Of a stretch of DNA of 64,000 bases, positions 32,369 to 43,141 are shown one piece after another. The notes under the pieces were generated by a model that worked only from the letters and a program-made list of their open reading frames with translations, searched no databases and was not told the origin of the DNA. Positions within the stretch are counted from its first letter, which is position 1; every line of letters starts with the position of its first letter. Both the position numbers and the translations under genes were made by a program. Origin of the DNA: Cladorrhinum sp. PSN259 (taxonomy: Eukaryota; Ascomycota; Sordariomycetes; Sordariales; Podosporaceae); the NCBI GenBank assembly GCA_033725935.1, contig MU867071.1, forward strand, positions 238,392-302,391, written 5' to 3'.

Positions 32369-34852
32369 CTAAGCTAATGAGGACAACTCATTGTCCGCCT
32401 GAACCGCCGCCAGAGACTCCTCCTCTTGACTGTGGACAACAGACTCTTGTTGAGCAGGCGCCTCGACGGGTGCTTCGGGCGCATCCATCGCAGCAACAGG
32501 CGCTATGGCGGGAAGCGCTGGTGCCGGTGTTCCTGATGCTGTAGGAAGCTCAGTGTTGATTGGTCTGGGCTTGCTGGGATCGCTGGTGTCAATATCGGCC
32601 TCCTTGCGATCAGGATTCTTTCCGCAAGCTTTGACAGCCTCGCGCTCCTTCTTGCCCAAGACGACAAGGTCAAAACCACGAGGGAGAAGGCCATCCGCCC
32701 TGTTGCGAGTTGTTTGTCAGTGAAAGTCCGAGCCAATATCAAGACAACAATGCTACTCACTTCAAGAAATCCTGCTTCAGCAAACGCGCCTTGTCGCGAA
32801 GGGCCTGCTGGTCACGGGGTCGTTCAAAAGGGATCGTGCCGTCCTTGATCATCCTCTCAATCACACTCCACTTGCATCCATATTCGTCGACAGCCCTAAC
32901 AAGCATACGGACATCGTTTCTAACCCATGCGGACCGTACCTGCGGCTCTCTGACCTTGCGAGTGGCAGCTGAAATCTCTCTGGAGCGCTGCGTCAATGCA
33001 TCGAAATCAGGTTCAGTTTGTGTACCTGGTAGGGGAGGATATTCCGTAATGCTTGGTAGAGGGGGCGGAGCCGGAAGATCAGAAACGACAGGCCCAACGA
33101 CACCGGCATCTGCGTCTGCGTTCTTCTTACGCCTTTCGCGGGGTTTCTTGGCGGGTGGTTGACCTTGTTCGCCTGTTGCAGTGGCTGGCGGAGCGTTCGC
33201 CCGTCTCTTTCTGCCAGCAGCAGTGGGCGTGGCAGAAGGGGGAGCAGTGACTTGGGCTGCAGAGTGAGCAAAAGCAGCACCAGCCTGGTATCCAGGTTGT
33301 TGGAAGGTATCCGGGTATTGTGAGCTCGAGGGACTGTTAAACCCTGGAGGGTAGGGAATGCGCGATGCCGGGGGGTACGAAGATGGGAGCGGGTGGCTTG
33401 ATGCGACGTTCTTGTACGATGCCGGAGCCAGATGGGTCAAGGCCTCCGCCTCAAGCTGAGATTGGAGCTGTGAGTCGATCCTTGATCCCACCTCAGAAAC
33501 AGCAGCCGTTGGGATATCCAGTGGCGTTCTCGTGAGCTGGAAACAGTCGAAAATGAATTGCCGCAGATTCTCCTGAAAGTCGTCAAAGGGGAAATCGAAA
33601 GCGCCAATATCGACTGTAAAAGTCCCGTCCCCATTCTCATTGAACTGAAGCTGACGGCAAACAGCTGTAAGGCGAGTGTTGTTCCGATCATTCGCCAACG
33701 CGGGATCTGAGGATTCAATGGGCTTCAGATCGAGACCGCGCTCGTCCTTGGAGAAGGCCTCGACCATCTCAACTGTGGTATTCTCGCTGTTGTTGCACCA
33801 GAGCCTTGCCACTTCCAGATAGGGGTGGCGGGCCATGCTGCCAGTGGCAGCCTGGAGTGTCGCGATGGTGTAAACCGTAAGTTGGGTGCGGATCATCAAA
33901 GCGCTCTCGATGAGATCCTCGTTGAACCCCTTGTCATTGGGAATATCAACAAGATATGAGCGAGGAAATTCCTCCGCCCATGTTTGCAAGAGACTCAAGA
34001 CCTCGGGATAGTCGTCCTGCTTGGTTGTTTCGATCTTATCAAGAATCGAGACAAGGTTCGCGACCTTGAGGATTCTGGCGATCCGTTCTCCGTCTGGAGA
34101 CTGCTCACTGAAATCAAGGATTTCAAGCACCAAGGAGGGCTTCAGAACAACGTCATTGGTCTTATCAGCGACGAAGTAGGCCCGCTGAGCGCTATAGATC
34201 GCTTCAAGTGCCTGGAACTCGTCATACCAGTCCTCCTCGTCCTCACGATCTGCCTCAGCAATGTGCTGGTAGAGGTCATCTGAAGCCGACAGCAGCCGGG
34301 GAAGATGCGTATTCATCTTCCTGACCCGAGAAGCTCGCTTGGTTGGTGTATCGTTTGCGGCACTGAAGACACTTGATAGTCGAGCACCACGTGCTAAAAT
34401 CGACTGAGCCACAGCACCAACAGGAGTAGGGTCTTGTATAAAAGTCAGTCGAGAATTCGACATATAGAATATAGAAAGGATGACTTACTGTACGATTCCG
34501 GCTGTGATGAATAGGCAAACTCACTGCTAGTGTTAGGCACACTATTCACGCTGGGAGCCATGCTTGAAGCCCGCGGAGGACCGTCGCGTCTCGAGAATCG
34601 TCTGGAGACTTCAATGGTAACCTCATTCCCATCAGCACCACCCACGACTCCCCGCACGTTCTTTGCCGTAGGGTGAGGGGGAGGGGGCATGCTTCCATCA
34701 ATAGTCGACTGTAAGTTTGGATCGATTGTATCAGCCGTGGCTGGCTGGTTTTGTTGGTGCTGTTGCTGCTGGCGCGCTGAACGACGTCCTGGGCCCGCGC
34801 CAGCGTCTGTAGCCCCACCGCCGCGAGGGCGTCCTCTCCCGCGACCAGACAT
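32369..34852 (-). CDS. Myb/telobox protein, TRF/Taz1-like telomere-binding candidate
   Basis: Exons are 34852-34489, 34432-32761 and 32699-32369, giving 788 aa. The N-terminus starts MSGRGRGRPRGGG (AT-hook-like) and includes a Gln-rich stretch. A helical region at about residues 150-400 could be a TRF-homology or dimerisation domain. A Pro/Ser/Ala-rich linker and a basic patch (KKPRERRKKN) follow. Near the C-terminus RSAWVRNDVRMLVRAVDEYGC, KWSVIERM and ALRDKARLLKQDFLK form a Myb/SANT-like fold; VDEYGCKWSVI resembles the telobox VDxxGxGxW, and the KARLLK helix resembles the recognition helix of Taz1/TRF. The domain runs into exon 3 (LPRGFDLVVLG). Other Myb regulators are possible, so no symbol is given. 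Confidence 0.65.
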
Positions 34853-35405
34853 GACCTCCAGGCAGCTGTAGTCTCAAGAATGGTGGTCAGTATATCTTCT
34901 TGATGAATTCGATATCGTCCCAACCGATGTGTGTTAGATGATAGAAGGGTTGGGGTTAGGGTTTAACAAACCACCAACGAGAATTGAAGTTGTTTTGAAA
35001 TGCTGCGCGTTGTCAGCGGGAAGGTTTCCTGCACGATACCCCACAACAGAGGGCTCGGCAGACAAGGTTTGTCACGTGCATAAGGTCCGCATACCCCCAC
35101 ACAAGGTATTTGCGACCAACCCGAACCCTTGTCTGTTTTTCGCCGCCATCGGGTTAGTGGTTGCTCATCAACTGCTGGGCTGGCTTGCAGCGGCTCGGAA
35201 TTGCTGATGCAATCGCCGAGAATCCTTGATTCGAGATATCCCATTTCAAAAGCACCTATAGTAGAACCTTGGTTTTTTTTTTTGCCAAAGAAACACTACC
35301 ACTAACACTTGCAAGCAAACTTGCAACACAATTTGCGAGCATAAATTCCTCCTATATCCACCCTTTTTCTTTCCTCATATTTTCAACTAGAGAAAAGCAA
35401 AGGAC
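34853..35405. promoter_or_regulatory. Bidirectional Myb gene/ISD11 promoter region
   Basis: A 553-bp spacer between divergent starts. GGTTAGGGTTT lies at 34954-34964, about 100 bp upstream of the Myb gene start, a possible binding site for that protein. A poly-T tract lies at about 35273-35282. No gene is seen. Confidence 0.5.
34954..34964 (+). promoter_or_regulatory. TTAGGGTTT element upstream of the Myb/telobox gene
   Basis: GGTTAGGGTTT, about 100 bp upstream of the start codon of the Myb gene on the other strand. This is the sequence class bound by telobox Myb proteins. Confidence 0.4.
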
Positions 35406-36037
35406 ATGTCAGTGGTCCAAGCAGCGCGGCCGGAGTCGGCGCAAAAGGTGCTCTCGCTGGTATATTTCTCCCACTTGCACAACAGCAGCTCTCGTACCAT
35501 TTACTGACATAAACTCTCCAATAGTACCGACAGCTCCTCCGTCAGGGTAACCAGTTCGCCGGGTACAACTTCAGGGAATACGCCAAGCGCAGGACGAGAG
35601 ACGCATTCAGGGAGAACAAGAGCGTGGATGACGAGAGAAAAGTGCAGGAGCTTTTCCAGGACGGGTTGAAGCAGTTGCAATTACTCAAGGTGCGAAATAC
35701 ACACAGCACATTATTCCCCACGGTGGCGAGGCGAGACGAGGAAAAGGAAAGCTGACAGAGTGCCCCAAAAAAATACAGCGCCAAACAGTCGTCAGCCAGT
35801 TCTACCAACAAGATCGGTTAATTATTGAGGGTGGACTTTCGGTATGTTTTGATCTCTGCTCTGGCTCACACATGATGGGAGGAACTTTGAACTTGAACAG
35901 GGCTGATAAAAGTGCAAATAGGGCAAGGACAAGGCAGGAAAGGGCGGGACCATGAGACAGCATGAACAGGGGTGAGTCCAAACTTCTTTGCTTTGTATTA
36001 TTGAATCAAGAACTAACGAAGCTGCAGCTGGGACTAA
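35406..36037 (+). CDS. ISD11: Fe-S cluster assembly LYR protein Isd11 (LYRM4)
   Basis: Small mitochondrial matrix protein that stabilises the cysteine desulfurase Nfs1 and binds acyl carrier protein. Five exons are inferred: 35406-35459, 35525-35689, 35779-35841, 35922-35971 and 36028-36037, giving 113 aa. Intron 1 splits the LYR motif exactly between Leu and Tyr (LSL|YRQLLRQGNQF). Exon 2 contains YNFREYAKRRTRDAFREN and exon 3 RQTVVSQFYQQDRLIIEGGLS. The last exon adds a 10-nt end giving a terminal GWD; without it, a stop lies directly in the donor sequence, so the C-terminus changes by only two residues. It is divergent from the Myb gene. Confidence 0.88.
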
Positions 36038-36446
36038 ATTATCCCTTAATCAATGGTTTAGCGCGAGCATCAGCACCCAAAAAGGGCCTGTGGGTGCATG
36101 TATAATATGGAAAGGGTTCAGGTGTATGGATATGACCGCGATGACAACTCTTAAATTGGAGTTGATGGGCATCAACGAGAAAAACGATGCTTCTCTCTGC
36201 CGAGAGTGTTTAGACACTGACTCAAGGCGGCATTTTTCATCTTCTTGGTTGACTCCAAGGAATGTATAAAGTGTAAAAATCCAGCTCTTATATACCCAAG
36301 GGGAAACCCCTGGTTTTCATGCAGCCCGGCTTCACACCATGACATGCCTATTCACAGTGAACGTTTAAAAGGGGTTGGACATCAAAATTGTCTGATAATT
36401 GGGCTTCTTAACATATAGCAACAAGACATTTTTCTATGATGTCTCT
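36038..36446. other. Convergent ISD11/CCA1 spacer
   Basis: A 409-bp region between converging genes with no recognised gene or repeat. Confidence 0.5.
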
Positions 36447-38221
36447 CTATTCGATCCCCAACTCATCCTTCCTTTTGCGCACCTCCCCAACAGCACCGGC
36501 AGGATCCTCTACCCCTGGATTGCGCAGCTGCCAAGCCATCACAACCTCCAATGCCTCGCCCATCCACTTCCCAGGCTTCACACCCAAGGCCTTTGAGAGC
36601 TGCTTTCCGTCAATCAGCCTCTTGAGAGAAGGAGCATTCATGAGGTCCAACTCGACGATATGGTTTAAAAACTGCTGCCACTCCGCCAGCACTGCTTCTC
36701 TCGTTTCTGCGCCAGTCCGGGCTTCTACGTCAACCAGGATAGCGAACAGAACCTGCAGTCGCCAGTTGCCCCCCCTATTATCCCACTCTCTGATGCTCAT
36801 GCCAAAGTGATCTCGGGCCATCAAGTACTCCTTCTTCTCACAAACCACAGCCTTCAGGTCAATAATCGCGTTTCTATGCCTGTGAGCTGCCGTGACAATA
36901 TCAGACAGCTTGTTGGGTGCCTTAAAGCCTTCTCTTGCTGCTTGAGTAGGCAATGGCATCGCCAGCTTGCCAGACTTCAGGGGTGGATCGTCGGGCAGCT
37001 GTTCCCAAGGTGTGAGAGTAGACAACGCCCAGGCATAATATCGAGACTCCTCGGTAGTAACGAGCAGCTCGTAGATCGATCCAGGCGTATTATTCTCCTC
37101 CAAGAATTGCAAACACTCATAAGCAACCGGCCACTTGGAAATATCCGGCTTGGGCATATCCGCTCTCGCAGAATCCGTAAAGACTGCGTGATAAAGCCCA
37201 AGTCTGTGAATAAGTCTCAGAGACTCAATTGGATGTTTGTCTGTTCAAGCAGTTAGCTCTACCCCTTGACACAAATGTTTTATAGAAACCTACCCTTCAA
37301 CATCTTCTCCAGCTCAACACCGATCCTTTCCCTACTGATCTTGACCTTCAAATTCCCCAGCACCTCCTCATCCCCCATCACCCTCTCTGCTGCCTCATCA
37401 ATCCTGAACCCCAACCGACTAGCAAACCTAACCAGCCTCAACACCCTCAACGGATCATCCATGAAAGTCTGTTTGGGCTCCAGCGGCGTCTTGATTAACT
37501 TGGCCCGCATATCCTCCCACCCACCAGTAAAATCCTCCACAATCCCGGTATTCAAGTTATAAAACAGCGCATTCACAGTTGCATCTCTTCTCTCGGCGTC
37601 CTCCTCCGCCGTGCCGAACTCTACTTCGGGGTTTCTGCTGTCATCCGTGTATGTCTCTTTACGTAAATTGACAAAGTCTACATCTAGTCCGCAGAGCTTG
37701 ATGGTGCTCGTAGCGAGATGTTTGGATTTCTCCGGGTTGCGTGCGACGGTGTGTAGCCGGCCGACATCGTCTGGCTGCAGGTTGTGAAGAGTCTTATTGG
37801 CTGGGATATCGGCGTACTCCCTGAGTCTGTCGACGAACTCCTCTCCGGTCATGCAGTTGATTGCTGTGTCGATGTCGTGGGATTCTATACCCAGGAGTTT
37901 ATCGCGGACCCAACCGCCTGCCCAGCGGAGGATGACGGGCTCATCGGGTTTTGGTGCTGAAGTAGGAGTAGGGTTGGAGTCAATGAATTTTGCTGCACCG
38001 AGGAGGAGGGACTTGAGTTGCTCCTCGCGGGCATTGAGTGTGATGTTTGGTAGTTCAGCCATATTGACTGATCGCTTGAAGTGCTTGTGGGGTGACGTTG
38101 TTGGAGATGACGGGGATGAGATGCAGCTGTATGTTCGTTTCATGGAGAAACCGCAGCGCCAGTTGAAGATTCGTATTCCCTGCTGCACAAGTTCGAGCCG
38201 ATCGAGACGACGAGTGCACAT
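36447..38221 (-). CDS. CCA1: CCA tRNA nucleotidyltransferase
   Basis: Adds and repairs the 3' CCA end of tRNAs without a template. Exons are 38221-37294 and 37240-36447 (53-nt intron), giving 573 aa. Class II motifs are clear: WAGGWVRDKLLG, then catalytic HDIDTAI, RRDATVNAL, and DPLRVLRLVRFASRLGF. The C-terminal half carries the body and tail helices. Three in-frame ATGs occur: 38221, 38143 (M27) and 38062 (M54, MAELPN). The segment before M54 is rich in Arg, Ser and Cys with few acidic residues, suggesting a mitochondrial form from the first start and a cytosolic/nuclear form from the last, as known for yeast Cca1. Confidence 0.94.
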
Positions 38222-38952
38222 TTAGGATTGGCGTGTGTTTATTTGAGGACTTGAGTCACAATGTACTGTTGCTCATTCTTAAGGTGACCGGATGACTCAA
38301 GAATTGTGAAGGGCTGTGGTAAGCCTAGAAATAAATGGCTGTCTTTGCAACTGGAACTGGGTGGGTGACAGAGGTTTGAAATTAGAGCTGTCGGGAAAAA
38401 AAATTAATTTATGGTTGTTGGCAGTGATAGCAACCTTAAGTTGTTAGTGATGAAATCCGTGTTGTGAGGTGAAGATTGACTGCCTCACCAAAAAGAAAAG
38501 GTGGGTCTTGGAAATAGCAACTCGGGATCTCTCAATTTCCATGCATTTACAACTACCCACACTTTGTATCGAGATTATCTGCTATAGGTGGTCAGATATT
38601 TATCTAATTTACAGGAGGAAGAGATTTTTTTTTTTTAGATTTTTTTTTAAAAAAAAACTCTTCATGCCTTCGAACAGATACAAGACGTACTAATGCCTTG
38701 GAGAAGGTAACGACTTCTACTAGCCATTTGCATACCAGGCATACAAGCTCACCATGTCCACTAACAAAACACAGCCATGTATCTATCGCCTAGCCTCCAG
38801 ACAGACTTATAATTTCTTTCCGTTTTGATTGTGGAATAACCATCACTATAATCCTTAACAGGCTCCCTCTTCTACAACTAATGAATAACGACACCCCTCG
38901 CGTACAAAACCCATTAATTCTCCAAACTCCATTCCCTTCCTCCCCTTCACCC
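38222..38952. other. MED22 3' / CCA1 upstream spacer
   Basis: A 731-bp AT-rich region between two minus-strand genes. Poly-T and poly-A tracts lie at about 38626-38657. No gene is seen. Confidence 0.45.
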
Positions 38953-39529
38953 TCACCTCCGTCCCTTCACAACCCTAGGCAACCCCTTCAAATTCAAATT
39001 CCCACTATTAACACCCTCTTGCGCGCCGTCATTATCAACTGCATATCTAATCCTCCCCGTCCCATCGCCCTCTTCACCTAACTCCCTCAACAACCCCATC
39101 CGCTTCTCCCCTCTCATCCTCTCCAAAATCTCAAAAACAGCACTAGAGTCCTCCTCAATCTGCTTCGTGACCCCCACATCTCCCTCGCCCTCAGGCGCAG
39201 CAAGCGGCCCGATAGCCCACAGCTCACGCAGCGCCCTCGTTAGCGTCAAGAGATCCTCAGTTGACTTGATGACCCCGTTAAGAGTGGTCTCAAGCGCCAT
39301 AGAAGAGGCAGCTGCTTGCCCGACTGAAGCGGTGGAATCCACCCTTGCCGTTGCGAAGTGCGTGATGTCGCGAAAGTAGGTCATTATGTCTGAGATTATT
39401 TTACGTTTTTGTTCTGTGGGTGGCAGAGTGTGTTATTAGAAATGACTTGGATAACCAGGATGAGATGGAAGAAGGGGGTGAAGCTAACTTACCCAACAGG
39501 TTGTTGGAAATGTCTTGGTCTCGGTTCAT
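38953..39529 (-). CDS. MED22: Mediator head subunit Med22 (Srb6)
   Basis: Subunit of the Mediator head module of RNA polymerase II. Exons are 39529-39493 and 39413-38953 (79-nt intron), giving 165 aa. The acceptor CCACAG at 39414-39416 was preferred because it is the first AG after branch TTCTAATAA; a second acceptor 24 nt downstream is also in frame. The core helix SSMALETTLNGVIKSTEDLL followed by TLTRALRELWAIGPL matches the best conserved part of Med22 (DLLxLTRxxxExW). The C-terminal tail is polar and not conserved. Identity rests on this short helical core, so confidence is moderate. Confidence 0.72.
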
Positions 39530-39996
39530 GATGGGCTGCTTTTATGGGACTGTAGATGCTGGGTTTTCGGATATTGAATTAGGAGATTTTCTATAACAAA
39601 AAAGGCTTTAATGTTGTGTTTGTGATGAAATGGTTTGGATGTTGGAAAGTTGATAGTGATTAGTCTAGATAAGTTGTTGCTTGGGTGTAATTGGCAGGTG
39701 GGTATTGGCTGTTTGCGCTGCTGCAAGTGGTATATTACACCCATTCGGTAATTCAAGACTGCCCTCTTAGACATGAACAATTTCAACCGAAGCGCAAGTC
39801 CGCAGAAGGAAGGAGAATAATTTAAACTAAAATAAAAACTGCATTGGATCGGAATCTCACTTAACAATTATGATCGAGCATATTTGGTATGCCAAACAAT
39901 GTTCATAGCAGTTGCCCTCAGAGTGATGAAATAATACAGGCCCAAGTGGTATCATTACATGTACATAAATATCTCTTTCATCTCCCTCATCCCTTC
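39530..39996. other. ESF2 3' / MED22 upstream spacer
   Basis: A 467-bp region between two minus-strand genes, without recognised coding or RNA features. Confidence 0.45.
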
Positions 39997-41063
39997 TTAG
40001 AAAATCTTACTCAACACCCTCTGCACCTGATCACCCTGCTGTTCCTCCGTTTTCCTCTTCTTAACCGTCTGGACCTGCGCAAACGTCCTTCTCCTCTGCT
40101 TGCCGCCCTCCCCATTACCACCTGCACCACCCTCTTGGGCCTTCTCTTCGCTTCCTCTCCCTTCTCGCTCACTACCACCCATTTCATCCTCATCAACCTT
40201 CTTCCTCTTCCCAGCCTTCTTTGCCTCAATTCCATTCAACACCTTGGCTCTCTCAACATTCTTCACAAACTCCTTGTTCTCCTTTGTCGACTTGCTGATT
40301 TCCGCTCTCATCCTGCTCTGACGTTCCGCATTCTCGGCGGCGATCTGTTCCGTTAGGTGATGCCTATTATTCCCATTAGCCCCCATCCCCTATGACCCCT
40401 CCAAACTGGTATAGAAACATACCACTTGAACCCACTCAAATACTTCAAACTCCACACATCATCCCTATACCAACTACTCTTCTTGCCTCCAATACTCTGT
40501 GCATTTAATAGGTCTACGACCTTCTTCGCATCCTTCTTCTTCAAAAACTCAACCCAACCCTCACTGTATGACCTCTTTTTATTTCCTCCCGCGCGGACTC
40601 TTCGCGCATGTTCGGATGGATCCTCTGGCGCAAGAAAAATACGGTTTATTTGGCCGTATGGCTCTAGAAGCGAACGAAGCTTCTGGGGTTTCATAAATGG
40701 CGGTACGCGAGACAAGTAAATGACGCCTGACTTTTTGACTGCGCTTTCCGAGATAACTAGGTTCTTCTTGTGGAGGGGTTTGGAGAGGTTGAGTTCGAGT
40801 TTTGGAAGGGTTGGTTTTTGTTTTTGGAAGGTTTTGGAGTCGTCTTCTTTGGAGGATGATAATTTTGCCCCGCCCTCATCTTCGTCCTGCTCATCGTCGC
40901 TATGGTCCGAGATGTCGCTGTCTTCGTCTTCATCATCGTTGGTTGCTCTTCTGCGCTTTGCGCTACGCCCGCCTTTTTGGAAATCATCTTCAGAGTCGGA
41001 GTTACGAGCTAGTTCATCGTCGCTTTCGCCTGCGTCTAGCAGTTCGTTTCGGATGTCGGCCAT
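39997..41063 (-). CDS. ESF2: Pre-rRNA processing protein Esf2 (ABT1)
   Basis: Nucleolar RRM protein that stimulates the Dbp8 helicase in the SSU processome. Exons are 41063-40423 and 40363-39997 (59-nt intron), giving 335 aa. The N-terminal 110 residues are acidic and Ser-rich. The RRM starts with SGVIYLSRVPPFMKPQKLR, then LEPYGQINRIFLAPED and YSEGWVEFLKKKDAKKV, and ends at the intron in LKYLSGFKW. Exon 2 continues HHLTEQIAAENAERQSRMRAE, the conserved post-RRM helix. The C-terminus is basic and Gly/Glu-rich. The ATG at 41063 (MADIRNELLD) was chosen; upstream in-frame sequence lacks an ATG. Confidence 0.93.
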
Positions 41064-41811
41064 TGTTGTGGTTGTGAGGGGTAATACTAGGCGGAAGTGG
41101 GAGTGGTTCAAAAAGTTGAATGTAGACTTTGTGCTGGAAAGAATATGCTTGCAAGTTGAAGGTCCCTTCTCCAAAAATTTATGGCTGCGGCTGGTCTGTG
41201 CGTAGGAATCAAGTACCCCAAGTTTTGAGAAGCTTTTAATTCTCTTACATGCATAGGGCTGCTATACTCTATAGCTCCTCAATTGGACGAGAGAGGTACT
41301 ATAGACGGCTTTGGCCTTTTTACCGATACGTTTTACTCTCATATTTCCTCTCTGAGTGCCAGCTTCATTGCCCTCGACATCATCGAGGTACCTCTGTATC
41401 TGAGCCCAGGATACACCCCTGTTCGCTTTCCATTATCTTATCTTTTTCATGTGAAGTCGACTTGGAAATCATCACTTGACGTGCTTTTTTCTGCCGCCTG
41501 GGAAACCATTATGAGTGTATGTAGTCTTAATCTTGGCATAGTCATCATCCGAATCATGAAAATCTGAGTTGAAAATGGGTAGTCATCTCTCCAGAATTTA
41601 GTAAACCAGCGAGGCTCAAGTCGAAGTGACCGAAACACCAAGCACCTACCAGACACCCGTCTCATGCATCTCCACAAATTTCATGAAGCATACTCACTTC
41701 ATCAACACTTCACTTCATCCCATTCAAAGGAATTTTTAGTTAAGACACTTCGCCACACGAAAATGAACACACTATGATAGAATTAATCTCATAAAAAAAG
41801 CACTCTTCAAA
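41064..41811. promoter_or_regulatory. Bidirectional ESF2/Cup1-like promoter region
   Basis: A 748-bp spacer between divergent genes. Frames of up to about 94 codons occur on the plus strand but lack an ATG start and family resemblance. No RNA gene is seen. Confidence 0.4.
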
Positions 41812-42891
41812 ATGTCACGTCCCCTCCGTCTCCCACCACCAACAACGACCCTCCAAATCTACCGGCACCTCCTCCGTGAATCCTCATACCTCCCCTCAGT
41901 CGTCCGCCCGTTCATAGACAAACACATCAAATCCCGCTTCCACAGAACCCGGGAAGAACCCCAACATGCAGCTTCGCGCACAAAAAAAGCCCAAAGGGCA
42001 CTCCGCTACCTCCGCGCAGCAAACGCAGGCGACACCCCCCGCATGACCCGTGTCCTCCTCTACGCCTTTGGTCGCATAGGTCCCCGCCGTCGAGAGCTTT
42101 TGGAAAAAGTAATTCGGATTAAACCGCCCTCGAACACGGAGGAACTAGCCGCCCAACTTCAAAAAGTCAAGGTTTCACCACTGGAAAGACCCAGAGACTG
42201 GCTGGATAACTGGGACACTTCGGCCTTGCAAGCCTTGGCCCGCAGTCAAATATCCGCCAGCCCGCCGAACCAGCCCGGGCCTGAGATTACCACCAACATG
42301 ATTGCGGTCAAGAACGCCGCCTCGGAAAAGAACTCGTGGGGCGAGGAGTGGAATCCGAGGACCTATCGGACTAAACTCAAAAAATTCTGGATCAACGTCG
42401 CGGACAGGATACTACCGCCCTTGCCCAAGACGGAATGGGATACGCTCGAGTTACTTTCTCGGGGGCTATTCCAAGAAGCAGGGTGGCATGTCCCTACCCG
42501 ACGAGCGGTTGCTGGAGGAACAGAAAGAAAATATGAACCGGAGTGGAAGTGGCAACTCTACGCTACCCAGCCAGTTTCCATCGTGGACCAGGATTCCAGC
42601 CGCAGGTTCAAGTTGCTGACGGGAGCAAAAGACGAAAACACGCCGACGGGGGATCCACAGCCTCTGAACTGTCACACGTATACGAGTCGTGTATGGAGGA
42701 GATTGCTGCTGAATATCTGGCGGTTAAGTCCCACCATCGGTGAAAAGATGACGGATAACAATAAGAAGCAGGTGGAATTAAAATGGGGAGTGTCGAAATT
42801 CATGCCTCCCAAGGCAGTGACAGCCGGCGAGATGGAGTTTTTTTCGGGGCTGAGTGATGGCATGGCTGCGGGAGCTAGGAAAGGGAGATGA
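41812..42891 (+). CDS. Cup1-like mitochondrial LYR-domain protein
   Basis: Single exon, 359 aa. The N-terminus is Arg-rich and starts with LQIYRHLLRESSYLP, an LYR-type motif, then FHRTREEPQHAASRTKKAQRA. This arrangement resembles the fungal Cup1-like LYR proteins of mitochondria. LYR proteins generally bind mitochondrial acyl carrier protein. The central and C-terminal parts contain Trp-rich segments (WGEEWNPRTYRTKLKKFW and YTSRVWRRLLLNIW) that I cannot assign. It is divergent from ESF2. The precise role is unknown. It is one of two LYR proteins in the window, and assignment to the Cup1 group is by general resemblance. Confidence 0.6.
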   Translation: MSRPLRLPPPTTTLQIYRHLLRESSYLPSVVRPFIDKHIKSRFHRTREEPQHAASRTKKAQRALRYLRAANAGDTPRMTRVLLYAFGRIGPRRRELLEKVIRIKPPSNTEELAAQLQKVKVSPLERPRDWLDNWDTSALQALARSQISASPPNQPGPEITTNMIAVKNAASEKNSWGEEWNPRTYRTKLKKFWINVADRILPPLPKTEWDTLELLSRGLFQEAGWHVPTRRAVAGGTERKYEPEWKWQLYATQPVSIVDQDSSRRFKLLTGAKDENTPTGDPQPLNCHTYTSRVWRRLLLNIWRLSPTIGEKMTDNNKKQVELKWGVSKFMPPKAVTAGEMEFFSGLSDGMAAGARKGR

Positions 42892-43141
42892 GAAATGGGA
42901 GTAGTAAGTTGATGCATGGCGCATACATGGAAGAGGTTCAGGCAGAGCAGGATCATGTACATAGCAACATTCAGAGTAGAGAGATTTGTCAAGACTGATT
43001 GGCAGGTATGGCAAAAATGTTCGAACCGAAGAAAATAAAGCTACCCAAGAGGGCTCAGGTTTGGAGCGGTGACATCAAAAGCCGTAACAAAAAGCAAGTT
43101 GAACACCAAATATACGATGTATATTCCTAAAGTTGTCTCAT

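Noticed and set aside
35901..35910. Alternative acceptor CTTGAACAG for ISD11 intron 3
   Set aside because: Would read GGC TGA and stop at once; the acceptor at 35920-35921 keeps the family C-terminus.
41283..41567. 94-codon frame in the ESF2/Cup1-like spacer
   Set aside because: No ATG start at the proposed end and no recognisable features.
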